Source: Gammaproteobacteria bacterium (GTDB lineage: Bacteria; Pseudomonadota; Gammaproteobacteria; Pseudomonadales; Pseudohongiellaceae). From it: a stretch of 20,765 bases of DNA. Of this stretch, positions 14,835 to 20,765 are shown in pieces. The stretch spans positions 1,775 to 22,539 of the forward strand of contig JAESUT010000016.1 in NCBI GenBank assembly GCA_016762995.1, read 5' to 3'. Every line of letters starts with the position of its first letter. Positions within the stretch are counted from its first letter, which is position 1. The notes under the pieces are model-generated. The model did not search any database, was not told where the DNA came from, and saw only the letters and a list, made by a program, of their open reading frames with translations. The position numbers and the translations under genes are program-made.

Positions 14835-15344
14835 TTGAAGAAACTATTGAAATGGATAGGCATCGGCATCGCCGTGCTGGTAATCAGTATCGCCGCACTC
14901 TTAGGGGGCATGCGCTTTCACGACGGCCCGCTCGAAATACTAAGCGGCGGCCCCTTCAAGACTGGCACGCTTCGCATCGCGCCAGACGACTGGAGCTTCC
15001 TCAAAGATCGCTCCACCATTGAATTCCAGACTATGAAGCCGGCGCAGTCCCGCACCGTGTGGCTCGCTAGCTTTGATCAACGCTTGTTCGTAGTGAGCGG
15101 ATATATGACAACCAACTACGGCGCCATCTGGAAGCAATGGCCCTACTACTTAGAAACAGACGATTCGGTGGTGCTGCGCATCGATGGGAATCTGTATGAG
15201 CAGAGATTGCAGCGCATCATGAGCGGGCCAGAGGTTATACCGGTGCTTAGCGAATTCAGTCGCAAGTACGGCGATGGCGAGGCGGCGAGTGCCGATTCAG
15301 TCGCTAGTGGCTATACCTGGATGTTTGAGGTTGTAGACCGCTAA
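14835..15344 (+). CDS. Membrane-anchored protein of probable split-barrel fold, paralogue of the 7310 gene
   Basis: The start is the TTG at 14835, with GGAG six bases upstream; an in-frame TTG at 14823 has no ribosome-binding site. The 169-residue protein has a basic end (MKKLLKW), a membrane helix at about residues 7-25, a GG-rich linker and then an outward domain with DDWSF at 51-55, IEFQTM, VWLASFDQRLFVVSG, a Trp-rich helix and VLRIDGNLYEQRL. The motif order DWSF, strand, (D)GxLY/xxLF, Trp, V-LRxxG repeats that of the 7310-7858 product, but without its cysteines. The fold assignment is inference from pattern; the enzymatic role is unknown. It follows marR by 238 bases on the same strand and may or may not be in its regulon. 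Confidence 0.75.
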   Translation: MKKLLKWIGIGIAVLVISIAALLGGMRFHDGPLEILSGGPFKTGTLRIAPDDWSFLKDRSTIEFQTMKPAQSRTVWLASFDQRLFVVSGYMTTNYGAIWKQWPYYLETDDSVVLRIDGNLYEQRLQRIMSGPEVIPVLSEFSRKYGDGEAASADSVASGYTWMFEVVDR

Positions 15345-15401
15345 GGCTAGTGATTTACTAGATAAAGGCCGTGAAAGTTGGATAAAGAGACTAATAGATA
15401 G

Positions 15402-15887
15402 ATGAGTTTGATAAGAATATTTACTGTAGGCGGCACCATCGATAAGGTCTACTTCGATGCGAAGAGCAGCTACGAGGTAGGCCCTCCGAATATCATCGAA
15501 GTACTTTCTGGCCTTAGTCTAAATCCGCACTACGAGGTTTCGTCACTGATGCAGAAGGACAGCCTTGAGATGACCGATGCAGACAGGGAAGTAGTTCGCC
15601 AGGCCGTAAGCGAGACAGTCGAGGACATGATCATAATTACCCACGGCACAGACACCATGACCAATACAGCCAAAATATTAGCCGACATACCAGAAAAGAC
15701 GATCGTCCTCACCGGTGCGCTCAGCCCCGCTCTGTTTAAAAACTCTGATGCGATGTTCAATGTCGGGGCGGCGTTTACGGCAGTTCAGACTCAGCCCGCA
15801 GGCATTTACATCGCTATGAACGGCGTGGTATTCGAGTATGACAAGGTTAGAAAAGATGTTGAGAACAATCGATTCGTGGCATTATAA
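15402..15887 (+). CDS. Stand-alone asparaginase N-terminal-domain protein
   Basis: At 161 residues this matches only the N-terminal domain of L-asparaginase/glutaminase (about 330 residues in full enzymes). The key residues of that domain are present: Thr12 in VGGTIDK, Thr83-Asp84 in THGTDTMTN, and Lys151 in KVRKD, which by eye aligns with the catalytic lysine of the type II enzymes. Single-domain versions are known in proteobacteria and are not simply truncated; since full asparaginases form the active site between domains of two subunits, the activity of these is uncertain. There is no signal peptide. The ribosome-binding site before ATG 15402 is weak. The next gene, a beta-helix lipoprotein, follows after 43 bases and may be co-transcribed. 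Confidence 0.87.
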   Translation: MSLIRIFTVGGTIDKVYFDAKSSYEVGPPNIIEVLSGLSLNPHYEVSSLMQKDSLEMTDADREVVRQAVSETVEDMIIITHGTDTMTNTAKILADIPEKTIVLTGALSPALFKNSDAMFNVGAAFTAVQTQPAGIYIAMNGVVFEYDKVRKDVENNRFVAL

Positions 15888-15930
15888 AAATCAGACTGGT
15901 CCACGCTACATGTGCCCCCTGGAGTAACTG

Positions 15931-17154
15931 ATGACCGCAATAAGACCAATAAGCAAACTACTCATACTCTGCTCATTTTCGATGGCGCTAACCGCCTGCT
16001 TTGATACTAACGACTCGGCACCCATGCCAAGCTTAAGTTTCGCGGAATCCTTTCAGACTCAACTTATTCAGGCACAGCCCGGCGACGTTATCGAGGTTCC
16101 TGCTGGTATTCACCAGTTCACTCGCAGCCTATCGCTAACGGTTCCCGGTGTGACCATAAAAGGCGCTGGTATGGACTCGTCGATTCTATCTTTCAAGAAT
16201 CAAGTACAGGGCGCCGAGGGCCTGTTAGTAAGCGCCGACGATTTCGTCATTCAGGATCTAGCCATCGAAGACTCTGTGGGTGATGCACTCAAGATCAACG
16301 GAAGCACGAATGTCACCATACGCCGCGTCCGCACAGAATGGACGCGAGGTGCCAATACCGAGAACGGTGCCTACGGCATCTATCCAGTTCAATCGACAAA
16401 TGTGCTCATAGAAGGCTCCGTCGCCATCGGCGCATCCGATGCCGGCATCTACGTCGGCCAATCTAGTCAGATCATCGTTAGAAATTCCCGTGCCGAATTC
16501 AATGTCGCCGGCATCGAGATCGAGAACTCCACCTTTGCTGATGTATATGGCAATGTCGTGACTAACAACACCGGCGGCATTCTGGTATTCGACCTACCGA
16601 ACCTTCCAGTACAGGGCGGAAAGGCAACTCGAGTGTTCAACAACGAGATCTACAGGAATAATACTGAGAATTTTGCACCGGAAGGAAATATCGTAGGCAA
16701 TGTACCTCCGGGAACTGGCTTGCTAATACTGGCAAACGACAACATCGAAGTTTTCGAGAATAATTTTCGCGACAACAAGAGCGTAAACATCATGGTCTAT
16801 AGCTTCGCCCTAGGCGGGCGCACGATTGAAGACCCGGACTACGATCCCTACCCCGAACAAATCTACATTCACGACAACAATTACGTGGGCGGGGGAACGG
16901 TGCCTGGACACGCTGCGCTAAGAGCGTGGCATGCTGTCAGTGAACTGGACTCTCCAAATATTGTATGGGGCGGCCTTGTTAAGCCTGACAGCAATGGCGA
17001 GAATATTATTTGTCTGGGCGAAGAAAGCGACGTGAGTTTTATGAACCTAAAGGGCGGCCTCGACCCAAGCGATATCTCTTACGATGCAGCACCGCACCAA
17101 TGTAACTTGCCGAGACTTCCCAGTATTTCTTTCGACTTCCCGAAAGATGATTGA
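15931..17154 (+). CDS. Parallel beta-helix repeat lipoprotein (TIGR03805-like)
   Basis: ATG 15931 has GGAG seven bases upstream. The 407-residue product has a lipoprotein signal with the lipobox LTAC (Cys23, +2 Phe), so an outer-membrane location is likely. From about residue 45 it carries right-handed parallel beta-helix turns: GDVIEVPAGIHQFTRSL, VTIKGAGMDSSIL, VSADDFVIQDLAIEDS, NVTIRRVRTEW, GIYPVQSTNVLIEGSVA, SQIIVRNSRAEFN, then Asn-rich turns (FNNEIYRNN, FENNFRDN). The layout, with an opening PAGxY-like turn and a C-terminal Cys-containing region, fits the TIGR03805 family, which as I recall usually occurs in a pair with the HNE_0200 (TIGR03806) family. No such partner is in this window. 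Possible role: surface polysaccharide binding or cleavage; not proven. Confidence 0.85.
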   Translation: MTAIRPISKLLILCSFSMALTACFDTNDSAPMPSLSFAESFQTQLIQAQPGDVIEVPAGIHQFTRSLSLTVPGVTIKGAGMDSSILSFKNQVQGAEGLLVSADDFVIQDLAIEDSVGDALKINGSTNVTIRRVRTEWTRGANTENGAYGIYPVQSTNVLIEGSVAIGASDAGIYVGQSSQIIVRNSRAEFNVAGIEIENSTFADVYGNVVTNNTGGILVFDLPNLPVQGGKATRVFNNEIYRNNTENFAPEGNIVGNVPPGTGLLILANDNIEVFENNFRDNKSVNIMVYSFALGGRTIEDPDYDPYPEQIYIHDNNYVGGGTVPGHAALRAWHAVSELDSPNIVWGGLVKPDSNGENIICLGEESDVSFMNLKGGLDPSDISYDAAPHQCNLPRLPSISFDFPKDD

Positions 17155-17321
17155 CTCCTAATTACAACTAGCGAAATTTTTGGATAGACACTCATTCTTT
17201 AACTCAGTACGATGCTCGCAATGAACTTCCACCTTTACAGCCTCAATCTCTCTGACTCACTGGAACAAGTGGGCTTGTTGCTGCGTGGAATATCATGACG
17301 ACCTAGGCTAGATCGAACTTG

Positions 17322-17359
17322 AAAAAACCCCGGCAACTACACAGTTACCGGGGTTTTTT
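17322..17359. terminator. Strong terminator-like hairpin in the leader of the 17400 gene
   Basis: Two 17-base arms (AAAAAACCCCGGCAACT and AGTTACCGGGGTTTTTT) pair with only one wobble position around an ACAC loop and end in six T, so an RNA from either strand would form a stem with a U-tract. It can end transcripts of the beta-helix gene upstream. Because only 40 bases separate it from the next ATG, it also lies where a transcription attenuator would. Confidence 0.85.
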
Positions 17360-17399
17360 CGTTTCTGAAGAACGAAAAGAAAATGCAAAAGGAGCAAAA

Positions 17400-17645
17400 A
17401 TGAATATTAAAGAAATAGTTAAAAATCAAAACGCACACTTCGTGTTCTATCGCGATCACTCCCTCTTCTACGAGACTGACAATGGCTTCCTGTTTTCGGT
17501 GCCGATTTCCGACGCAGGCTCCGCGACAATAAACGCCGAAGAGAAGGCCATATTGCTAATGCGCTATATCCGTAAGCATATCGCGCACACAGAATCTGCA
17601 AGGACGGCGCAGGATGCAATGAACCGTGATGGCAATGAGCCATGA
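17400..17645 (+). CDS. Conserved-looking 81-residue protein of unknown function
   Basis: The open frame extends back to 17319 through the hairpin, but the true start is ATG 17400, with AAAGGAG about six bases upstream. The product (81 residues) begins MNIKEIVKNQNAHFVFYRD, continues with LFYETDNGFLFSVPISDAG and ends with helices around EEKAILLMRYIRKHI. The order FYRD-x-LFYET-x-GF-x-F-x-VPISD-x-G resembles a small protein family that I recall from gammaproteobacteria, but I know no function for it. No signal peptide or membrane segment is seen, so it is likely cytoplasmic. The stop overlaps the start of a 43-codon frame by ATGA. Confidence 0.75.
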   Translation: MNIKEIVKNQNAHFVFYRDHSLFYETDNGFLFSVPISDAGSATINAEEKAILLMRYIRKHIAHTESARTAQDAMNRDGNEP

Positions 17646-17773
17646 AATACGACGTGGAGGGCAGCACGATAGATTACGCTTTTAGAAAGAGCGGAGTTAC
17701 TGATGCCCATTTATGGCGAAGCTTATTCAGAAGTGAACATTCAAAGGCAGAATTACACAGAATCTGCCTTTGA
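17642..17773 (+). CDS. Possible translationally coupled 43-residue ORF
   Basis: ATG 17642 overlaps the upstream TGA as ATGA, the usual form of tight translational coupling. The frame encodes 43 residues, mixed charged and aromatic (MKYDVEGSTIDYAFRKSG at the start), with no known motif. Its last third lies within a 14-base-arm hairpin (17738-17776), which weakens it, and there is no independent ribosome-binding site. It may be real or a chance frame. Confidence 0.3.
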   Translation: MKYDVEGSTIDYAFRKSGVTDAHLWRSLFRSEHSKAELHRICL

Positions 17774-17776
17774 ATG
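17738..17776. terminator. Hairpin between convergent genes
   Basis: CATTCAAAGGCAGA and TCTGCCTTTGAATG are perfect 14-base arms around an 11-base loop. There is no U-tract on either side, so it is a weak or Rho-assisted terminator, or an mRNA 3'-end stabiliser, between the genes ending at 17645/17773 and 17784. Confidence 0.6.
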
Positions 17777-17783
17777 AAGGGGC

Positions 17784-19784
17784 TTAGTCGAACGCAAAAC
17801 CGTTACTTCTAGCAATGTCCATATAGGTCTGCTTGAACCCTGGCAGCAAGTAGCCCTCGCTTATAAGCGAGTCGGTTGCCGCCTCGTACTGAGTCAGGTA
17901 GTCCCTAAAGGACGAGTACATTGCCACAATAGGGGTGCGCGGATCGCTAGACTGCTCAGCCGCTGCCATGCTCGCTGGTAATGGTATGTAACCACCCGAT
18001 AGCCGTGCCAGAGATTTTTCCGCACCCGTGCTAACGGCACGAAGATTCCAAGGCACGAAAGTTGCCAGTGGCACCTGTGTAAGTGGCGGCAGTACGGTTG
18101 TTTTCGCCGAGTCGTTATTGTTGCTGTTCACTGCAGGCACTAGAGCCTTGTAATACATATCAGTCGTCAGTGGATGAATATCTACTATTCTATCAACCAT
18201 CCAGCGATCGCCGTAGTTGGCAAAGCCAGGTGTATAGACCGCGTCAGGATGATCTACACCATTAAGCTGATTCCAGGCGCGACTATTGATACGGCCATTA
18301 ATATGCGCAGGCACTAGAGAGCCATCCGCGATTTTCGGATAGCGAGAAGCAGGTGGTGCTTCATCAAATGCTACCCAGTCATACATGGCAACGAGTAGTG
18401 AGTCGGCAATGGGTGCCCACATATTCGGATTAGGCGGCAGCTGCCCTGAACCCGCTGCACGTGGCAGCCCGTTACCAGAACCATGCTGCGACCCACCTAT
18501 AGAATAGAAGCGCACCTCTTCGGGCAGCACTGCATCCATTGTTCCCTGAGGGTTTGTATGGGGTAAGGAGCCGCCGCGCACCCAGTACTCATTCGAGGTC
18601 TGAATGTGCATTACCTTAGGAACCGTGTTACTCGCCCTAGCCTTGCCGAGAATACTGTCAATGCGCTCGGTAAATGGGTCCGTGCTTTCGCCGTAGGTAA
18701 AAGGAAACAAATCGTTTGGATAGAGATGGTTCGAATGCTGGCCGTTGGTTCGTGTGGGCATGGCGAAGCGATTGTTGAACATGCCATAACCACTACCTGC
18801 TATTACAGGAATCACCCCATCGAATACCTTGCGGCCATGTAAGTCTTCGTTGAATCCGTCGTACATGAATTGACGCAGCAGTCGTCCGCTCTGTGAATTG
18901 CCCCAAGCAACCGTGCTCTCGATATCTGGCAGCCCCAATTGCGCAAGCTCATCAATAGCATCGTCACCGAAACGAATCGCCGAGACCATGTCGCGGATAG
19001 CGGCCATACCGGCCCCTGCCAGAACTGGATTACGCGCCTCGTAGACAAGCTCATACAGCATTCCCGGCTGAAATCCACCAGCAACAGTTAAATTCACTAT
19101 AGGTTGATTGCTGTCACTTTGCGGCACGACCTCTAGCTGAAACTGAGAACGCTCAACGGTTATGCGGGGGTCGTCTTGATACAAACGCCGAGTCAAACTT
19201 GCACTTGCTAGACCTGCAGTAGTTGGCTCATAGGCCAGGTGTCCGCTGCCCGCTATGTTCACTTTCTCAGTTGCTTCCCCTACGCTTACCTCGTATCTAA
19301 CCTGGCCGGTTATGCGTTGCCGTGCGGAACCCACGATGGGTGCATGCAGGCGCAATCGCCCTGCTCGAGGTGATAACTCATTGATCCATCCAGTAGCAAG
19401 ATAAGTAAACCCCATTCCGCTCAAGGGGTGCAATAACGATCGCTCCGGTGGAAACACACTGCCGCCGCGGTTGTTCACGTTATACAACAAGCCGCCGTTA
19501 GCGACCGAGACGGAGGGAACCAACAGTCTAAAATCAGCCGAATACTCGACCAAGCCATCGCCGTTCAGAGGCGCATACTCTATGTCGGTGACTGCCCCAT
19601 TCAGGTCTCTGTTGGGATCTAGCGTGAAGTAGACAACCCCAGAGATCGATTGATAGCTGAAATCAACGTTCGAGTCTGACAGGCTCTCTTGGTGGGTAAT
19701 TTCGATGCGCTCGATTTCCGCAGATGAAGAGACAGCAAGCAGCAAGGACGCAGCTGCGATGAAAAGAATTCTAAATAGCTTCAT
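17784..19784 (-). CDS. Large secreted alpha/beta-hydrolase domain protein (Abhydrolase_10-like)
   Basis: The 666-residue product begins with a signal peptide (hydrophobic residues 3-19, ending SSSA), so it is exported. It matches the big alpha/beta-hydrolase family with an unusual nucleophile elbow: GNSQSGR at 295-301 gives the probable nucleophile Ser297, and SIGGSQHG further on contains the likely catalytic His. The regions before (RITGQVRYEV, VNNRGG) and after the core are also typical of this roughly 600-residue family, whose natural substrates are mostly unknown. ATG 19784 has only GGAT as ribosome-binding site. A 9-base direct repeat lies upstream (19806-19838). It is convergent with the small-protein genes at 17400-17773. 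Confidence 0.87.
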   Translation of the reverse strand: MKLFRILFIAAASLLLAVSSSAEIERIEITHQESLSDSNVDFSYQSISGVVYFTLDPNRDLNGAVTDIEYAPLNGDGLVEYSADFRLLVPSVSVANGGLLYNVNNRGGSVFPPERSLLHPLSGMGFTYLATGWINELSPRAGRLRLHAPIVGSARQRITGQVRYEVSVGEATEKVNIAGSGHLAYEPTTAGLASASLTRRLYQDDPRITVERSQFQLEVVPQSDSNQPIVNLTVAGGFQPGMLYELVYEARNPVLAGAGMAAIRDMVSAIRFGDDAIDELAQLGLPDIESTVAWGNSQSGRLLRQFMYDGFNEDLHGRKVFDGVIPVIAGSGYGMFNNRFAMPTRTNGQHSNHLYPNDLFPFTYGESTDPFTERIDSILGKARASNTVPKVMHIQTSNEYWVRGGSLPHTNPQGTMDAVLPEEVRFYSIGGSQHGSGNGLPRAAGSGQLPPNPNMWAPIADSLLVAMYDWVAFDEAPPASRYPKIADGSLVPAHINGRINSRAWNQLNGVDHPDAVYTPGFANYGDRWMVDRIVDIHPLTTDMYYKALVPAVNSNNNDSAKTTVLPPLTQVPLATFVPWNLRAVSTGAEKSLARLSGGYIPLPASMAAAEQSSDPRTPIVAMYSSFRDYLTQYEAATDSLISEGYLLPGFKQTYMDIARSNGFAFD

Positions 19785-19805
19785 AGTATTATCCGATTGC
19801 TCTTT

Positions 19806-19838
19806 TTATTAACTTTTGTGTGGCTGTTCTTATTAACT
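19806..19838. repeat. Direct 9-base repeat upstream of the 17784-19784 gene
   Basis: TTATTAACT occurs at 19806-19814 and again at 19830-19838, 24 bases apart, 22-54 bases before the hydrolase start. It may be a pair of regulator sites or AT-rich chance. Confidence 0.3.
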
Positions 19839-19912
19839 AATTCTCGCGAATACACTGGAATAGTGAGTCTATAACATTTATCTAGGGACTCCCTGGCGAA
19901 TTCGCGCCCAGC

Positions 19913-20765
19913 CTAGACTGACCCTGTCATTGCCGCCTTTCTATTCGCTCGATACTGTTGAAATACTGGCATTAGAGCAGTCAACATGGACCCAACTACC
20001 AGCAGGGCGGCTCCAATCAGAGACAGCATACCTAAGCGGTCTGAGAAGGCATAGTCTGGTTGGAAGAACACGACAAGCTTCAGTGAGCCTATAGTGAACA
20101 GTGGCGCTAGCGCTAGGACTGCGCTGACTTTAGAGGCGTCCCAACAGTCCAGCGCCTCGGCAAAACAACCGTACGCGACAAGTGTGTTCAAACAACAGAA
20201 CACCAATAGATAAACCTGAATCCGGCTAAGTTGAAAAAAACTAAGAGGTGAAATAAAGGGGAGCAGCACCACAATAGAAAAAGCGTAAATCAGAAATAAT
20301 ATTTGCACCGAGGAAAAACTATTCAGCAGTTGCTTCTGCAGTAACGCATAGACGGTCCAGGTTATCGCGGCGAAGACCACGATGATTACACCAATAGTTT
20401 CTCTATTTTCTAGATTAAGAAATTCACCTAGGCGATCGTTAAAAAAAAGCAAAAGACCGCATAGAATTAATGTGGTGCCGAATTTCTGCACCGCAAAGAA
20501 CGGTTCCTTGTAAATGAAGACTCCGCCCAAAATTAGGAACAAGGTGGTGAGTTGAATGACTGCTTCGCTTGTTTCACCGTTGACAAAATTTAGGCTATAA
20601 GAGAATAGAAAATAGTTAATACAAAGTCCCACGGCAGCAAACAGGAGAAACCATTTTATCTGTGCGCCCTGTCGTAACAGCCGCGGTAGTTTTCCTTGGA
20701 AGGCTAGCCATGCAAACAGCACGACACCGGCTGCAAAGAATCGGTACCACACGATAGTAACAGCA
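19913..20765 (-). CDS. EamA/DMT-superfamily transporter (partial, N-terminus missing)
   Basis: The frame runs from TAG 19913 through the window end without a true start; the GTG at 20752 is internal (VWYRFFAAG is the usual end of the first helix), so the N-terminus lies outside. About 284 residues are seen, nearly the full 290-300 of the family. It has about nine hydrophobic helices in two EamA halves: helices at the start (YFLFSYSLNF), YKEPFF between, then AAITWTVYALLQKQLL starting the second half, and the glycine-rich LIGAALLVVGS near the end. Such proteins export metabolites across the inner membrane by proton antiport; the substrate is unknown. It lies 128 bases upstream of the large secreted hydrolase on the same strand. 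Confidence 0.92.
   Translation of the reverse strand, partial: AVTIVWYRFFAAGVVLFAWLAFQGKLPRLLRQGAQIKWFLLFAAVGLCINYFLFSYSLNFVNGETSEAVIQLTTLFLILGGVFIYKEPFFAVQKFGTTLILCGLLLFFNDRLGEFLNLENRETIGVIIVVFAAITWTVYALLQKQLLNSFSSVQILFLIYAFSIVVLLPFISPLSFFQLSRIQVYLLVFCCLNTLVAYGCFAEALDCWDASKVSAVLALAPLFTIGSLKLVVFFQPDYAFSDRLGMLSLIGAALLVVGSMLTALMPVFQQYRANRKAAMTGSV

Noticed and set aside
14618..14911. 97-codon minus-strand frame between marR and the next gene
   Set aside because: Its first part is antisense to the membrane-anchor coding region, and the rest has no ribosome-binding site; the helix-like composition could be chance.
15402..15887. Asparaginase gene as a truncated pseudogene
   Set aside because: Single-domain versions of this length are known, all domain key residues are present and the stop is clean.
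19896..19905. 10-bp palindrome GCGAATTCGC
   Set aside because: Too short for a call; no flanking U-tract or paired element.
1..20765. CRISPR array, tRNA, rRNA, insertion sequence, toxin-antitoxin or phage defence genes
   Set aside because: I looked for repeated spacers, cloverleaf structures, transposase motifs and known defence domains and found none.

Overview
The window looks like chromosomal DNA of a Gram-negative bacterium, most likely a free-living, probably marine or other aquatic, gammaproteobacterium. The reasons are lipoproteins with +2 residues typical of outer-membrane sorting, Tat signal peptides, a GlcB-type malate synthase whose catalytic Cys and Asp carry the same residue numbers as in E. 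coli, a DUF4404-type protein and a group II truncated haemoglobin. GC content is near 50% by eye. No rRNA, tRNA, CRISPR array, intact transposase or phage gene was seen, so the taxonomy rests on gene families only. Several genes appear to start at TTG with good ribosome-binding sites.

Layout. 1-4746, minus strand: a NylB-like serine hydrolase cut by the window start, then malate synthase G, a two-helix membrane protein and a secreted alpha/beta-hydrolase. 5030-6999, plus strand: a secreted four-cysteine protein and an outer-membrane-type lipoprotein, translationally coupled and both of unknown function. 7041-7926: a candidate 28-residue membrane protein (minus), a membrane-anchored cysteine-rich protein of probable split-barrel fold (plus) and a perfect bidirectional terminator. 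7940-8818, minus: a Tat-exported dienelactone hydrolase. 9031-9458: a decayed isochorismatase-family gene. 9894-10868: a diguanylate cyclase with a degenerate cyclic-nucleotide-binding domain. 11161-12468: a Tat-exported FAD oxidoreductase. 12564-12995, minus: a truncated haemoglobin. 13285-13548: a DUF4404 protein. 13581-14596: a membrane-anchored split-barrel-like protein diverging from a MarR regulator, with a perfect 36-bp palindrome between them. 14835-15344: a third membrane-anchored split-barrel-like protein. 15402-17154: a stand-alone asparaginase-like domain followed by a beta-helix lipoprotein. 17400-17773: a conserved-looking 81-residue protein with a terminator-like hairpin in its leader and a possible coupled 43-residue ORF. 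17784-19784, minus: a large secreted alpha/beta-hydrolase. 19913 to the end, minus: an EamA-type transporter cut by the window end.

How the genes fit together. This is a mosaic of short transcription units rather than one pathway. The common theme is the cell envelope: four predicted exported hydrolases, one exported oxidoreductase, two lipoproteins and three membrane-tethered proteins that appear to share a pyridoxamine-oxidase/nitroreductase-like fold. The strongest regulatory unit is marR plus its divergent split-barrel neighbour around the 36-bp palindrome. The least explained units are the coupled secreted-protein/lipoprotein pair, the asparaginase-like/beta-helix pair and the small protein behind an internal hairpin. 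I found no clear defence, secretion or biosynthetic system.
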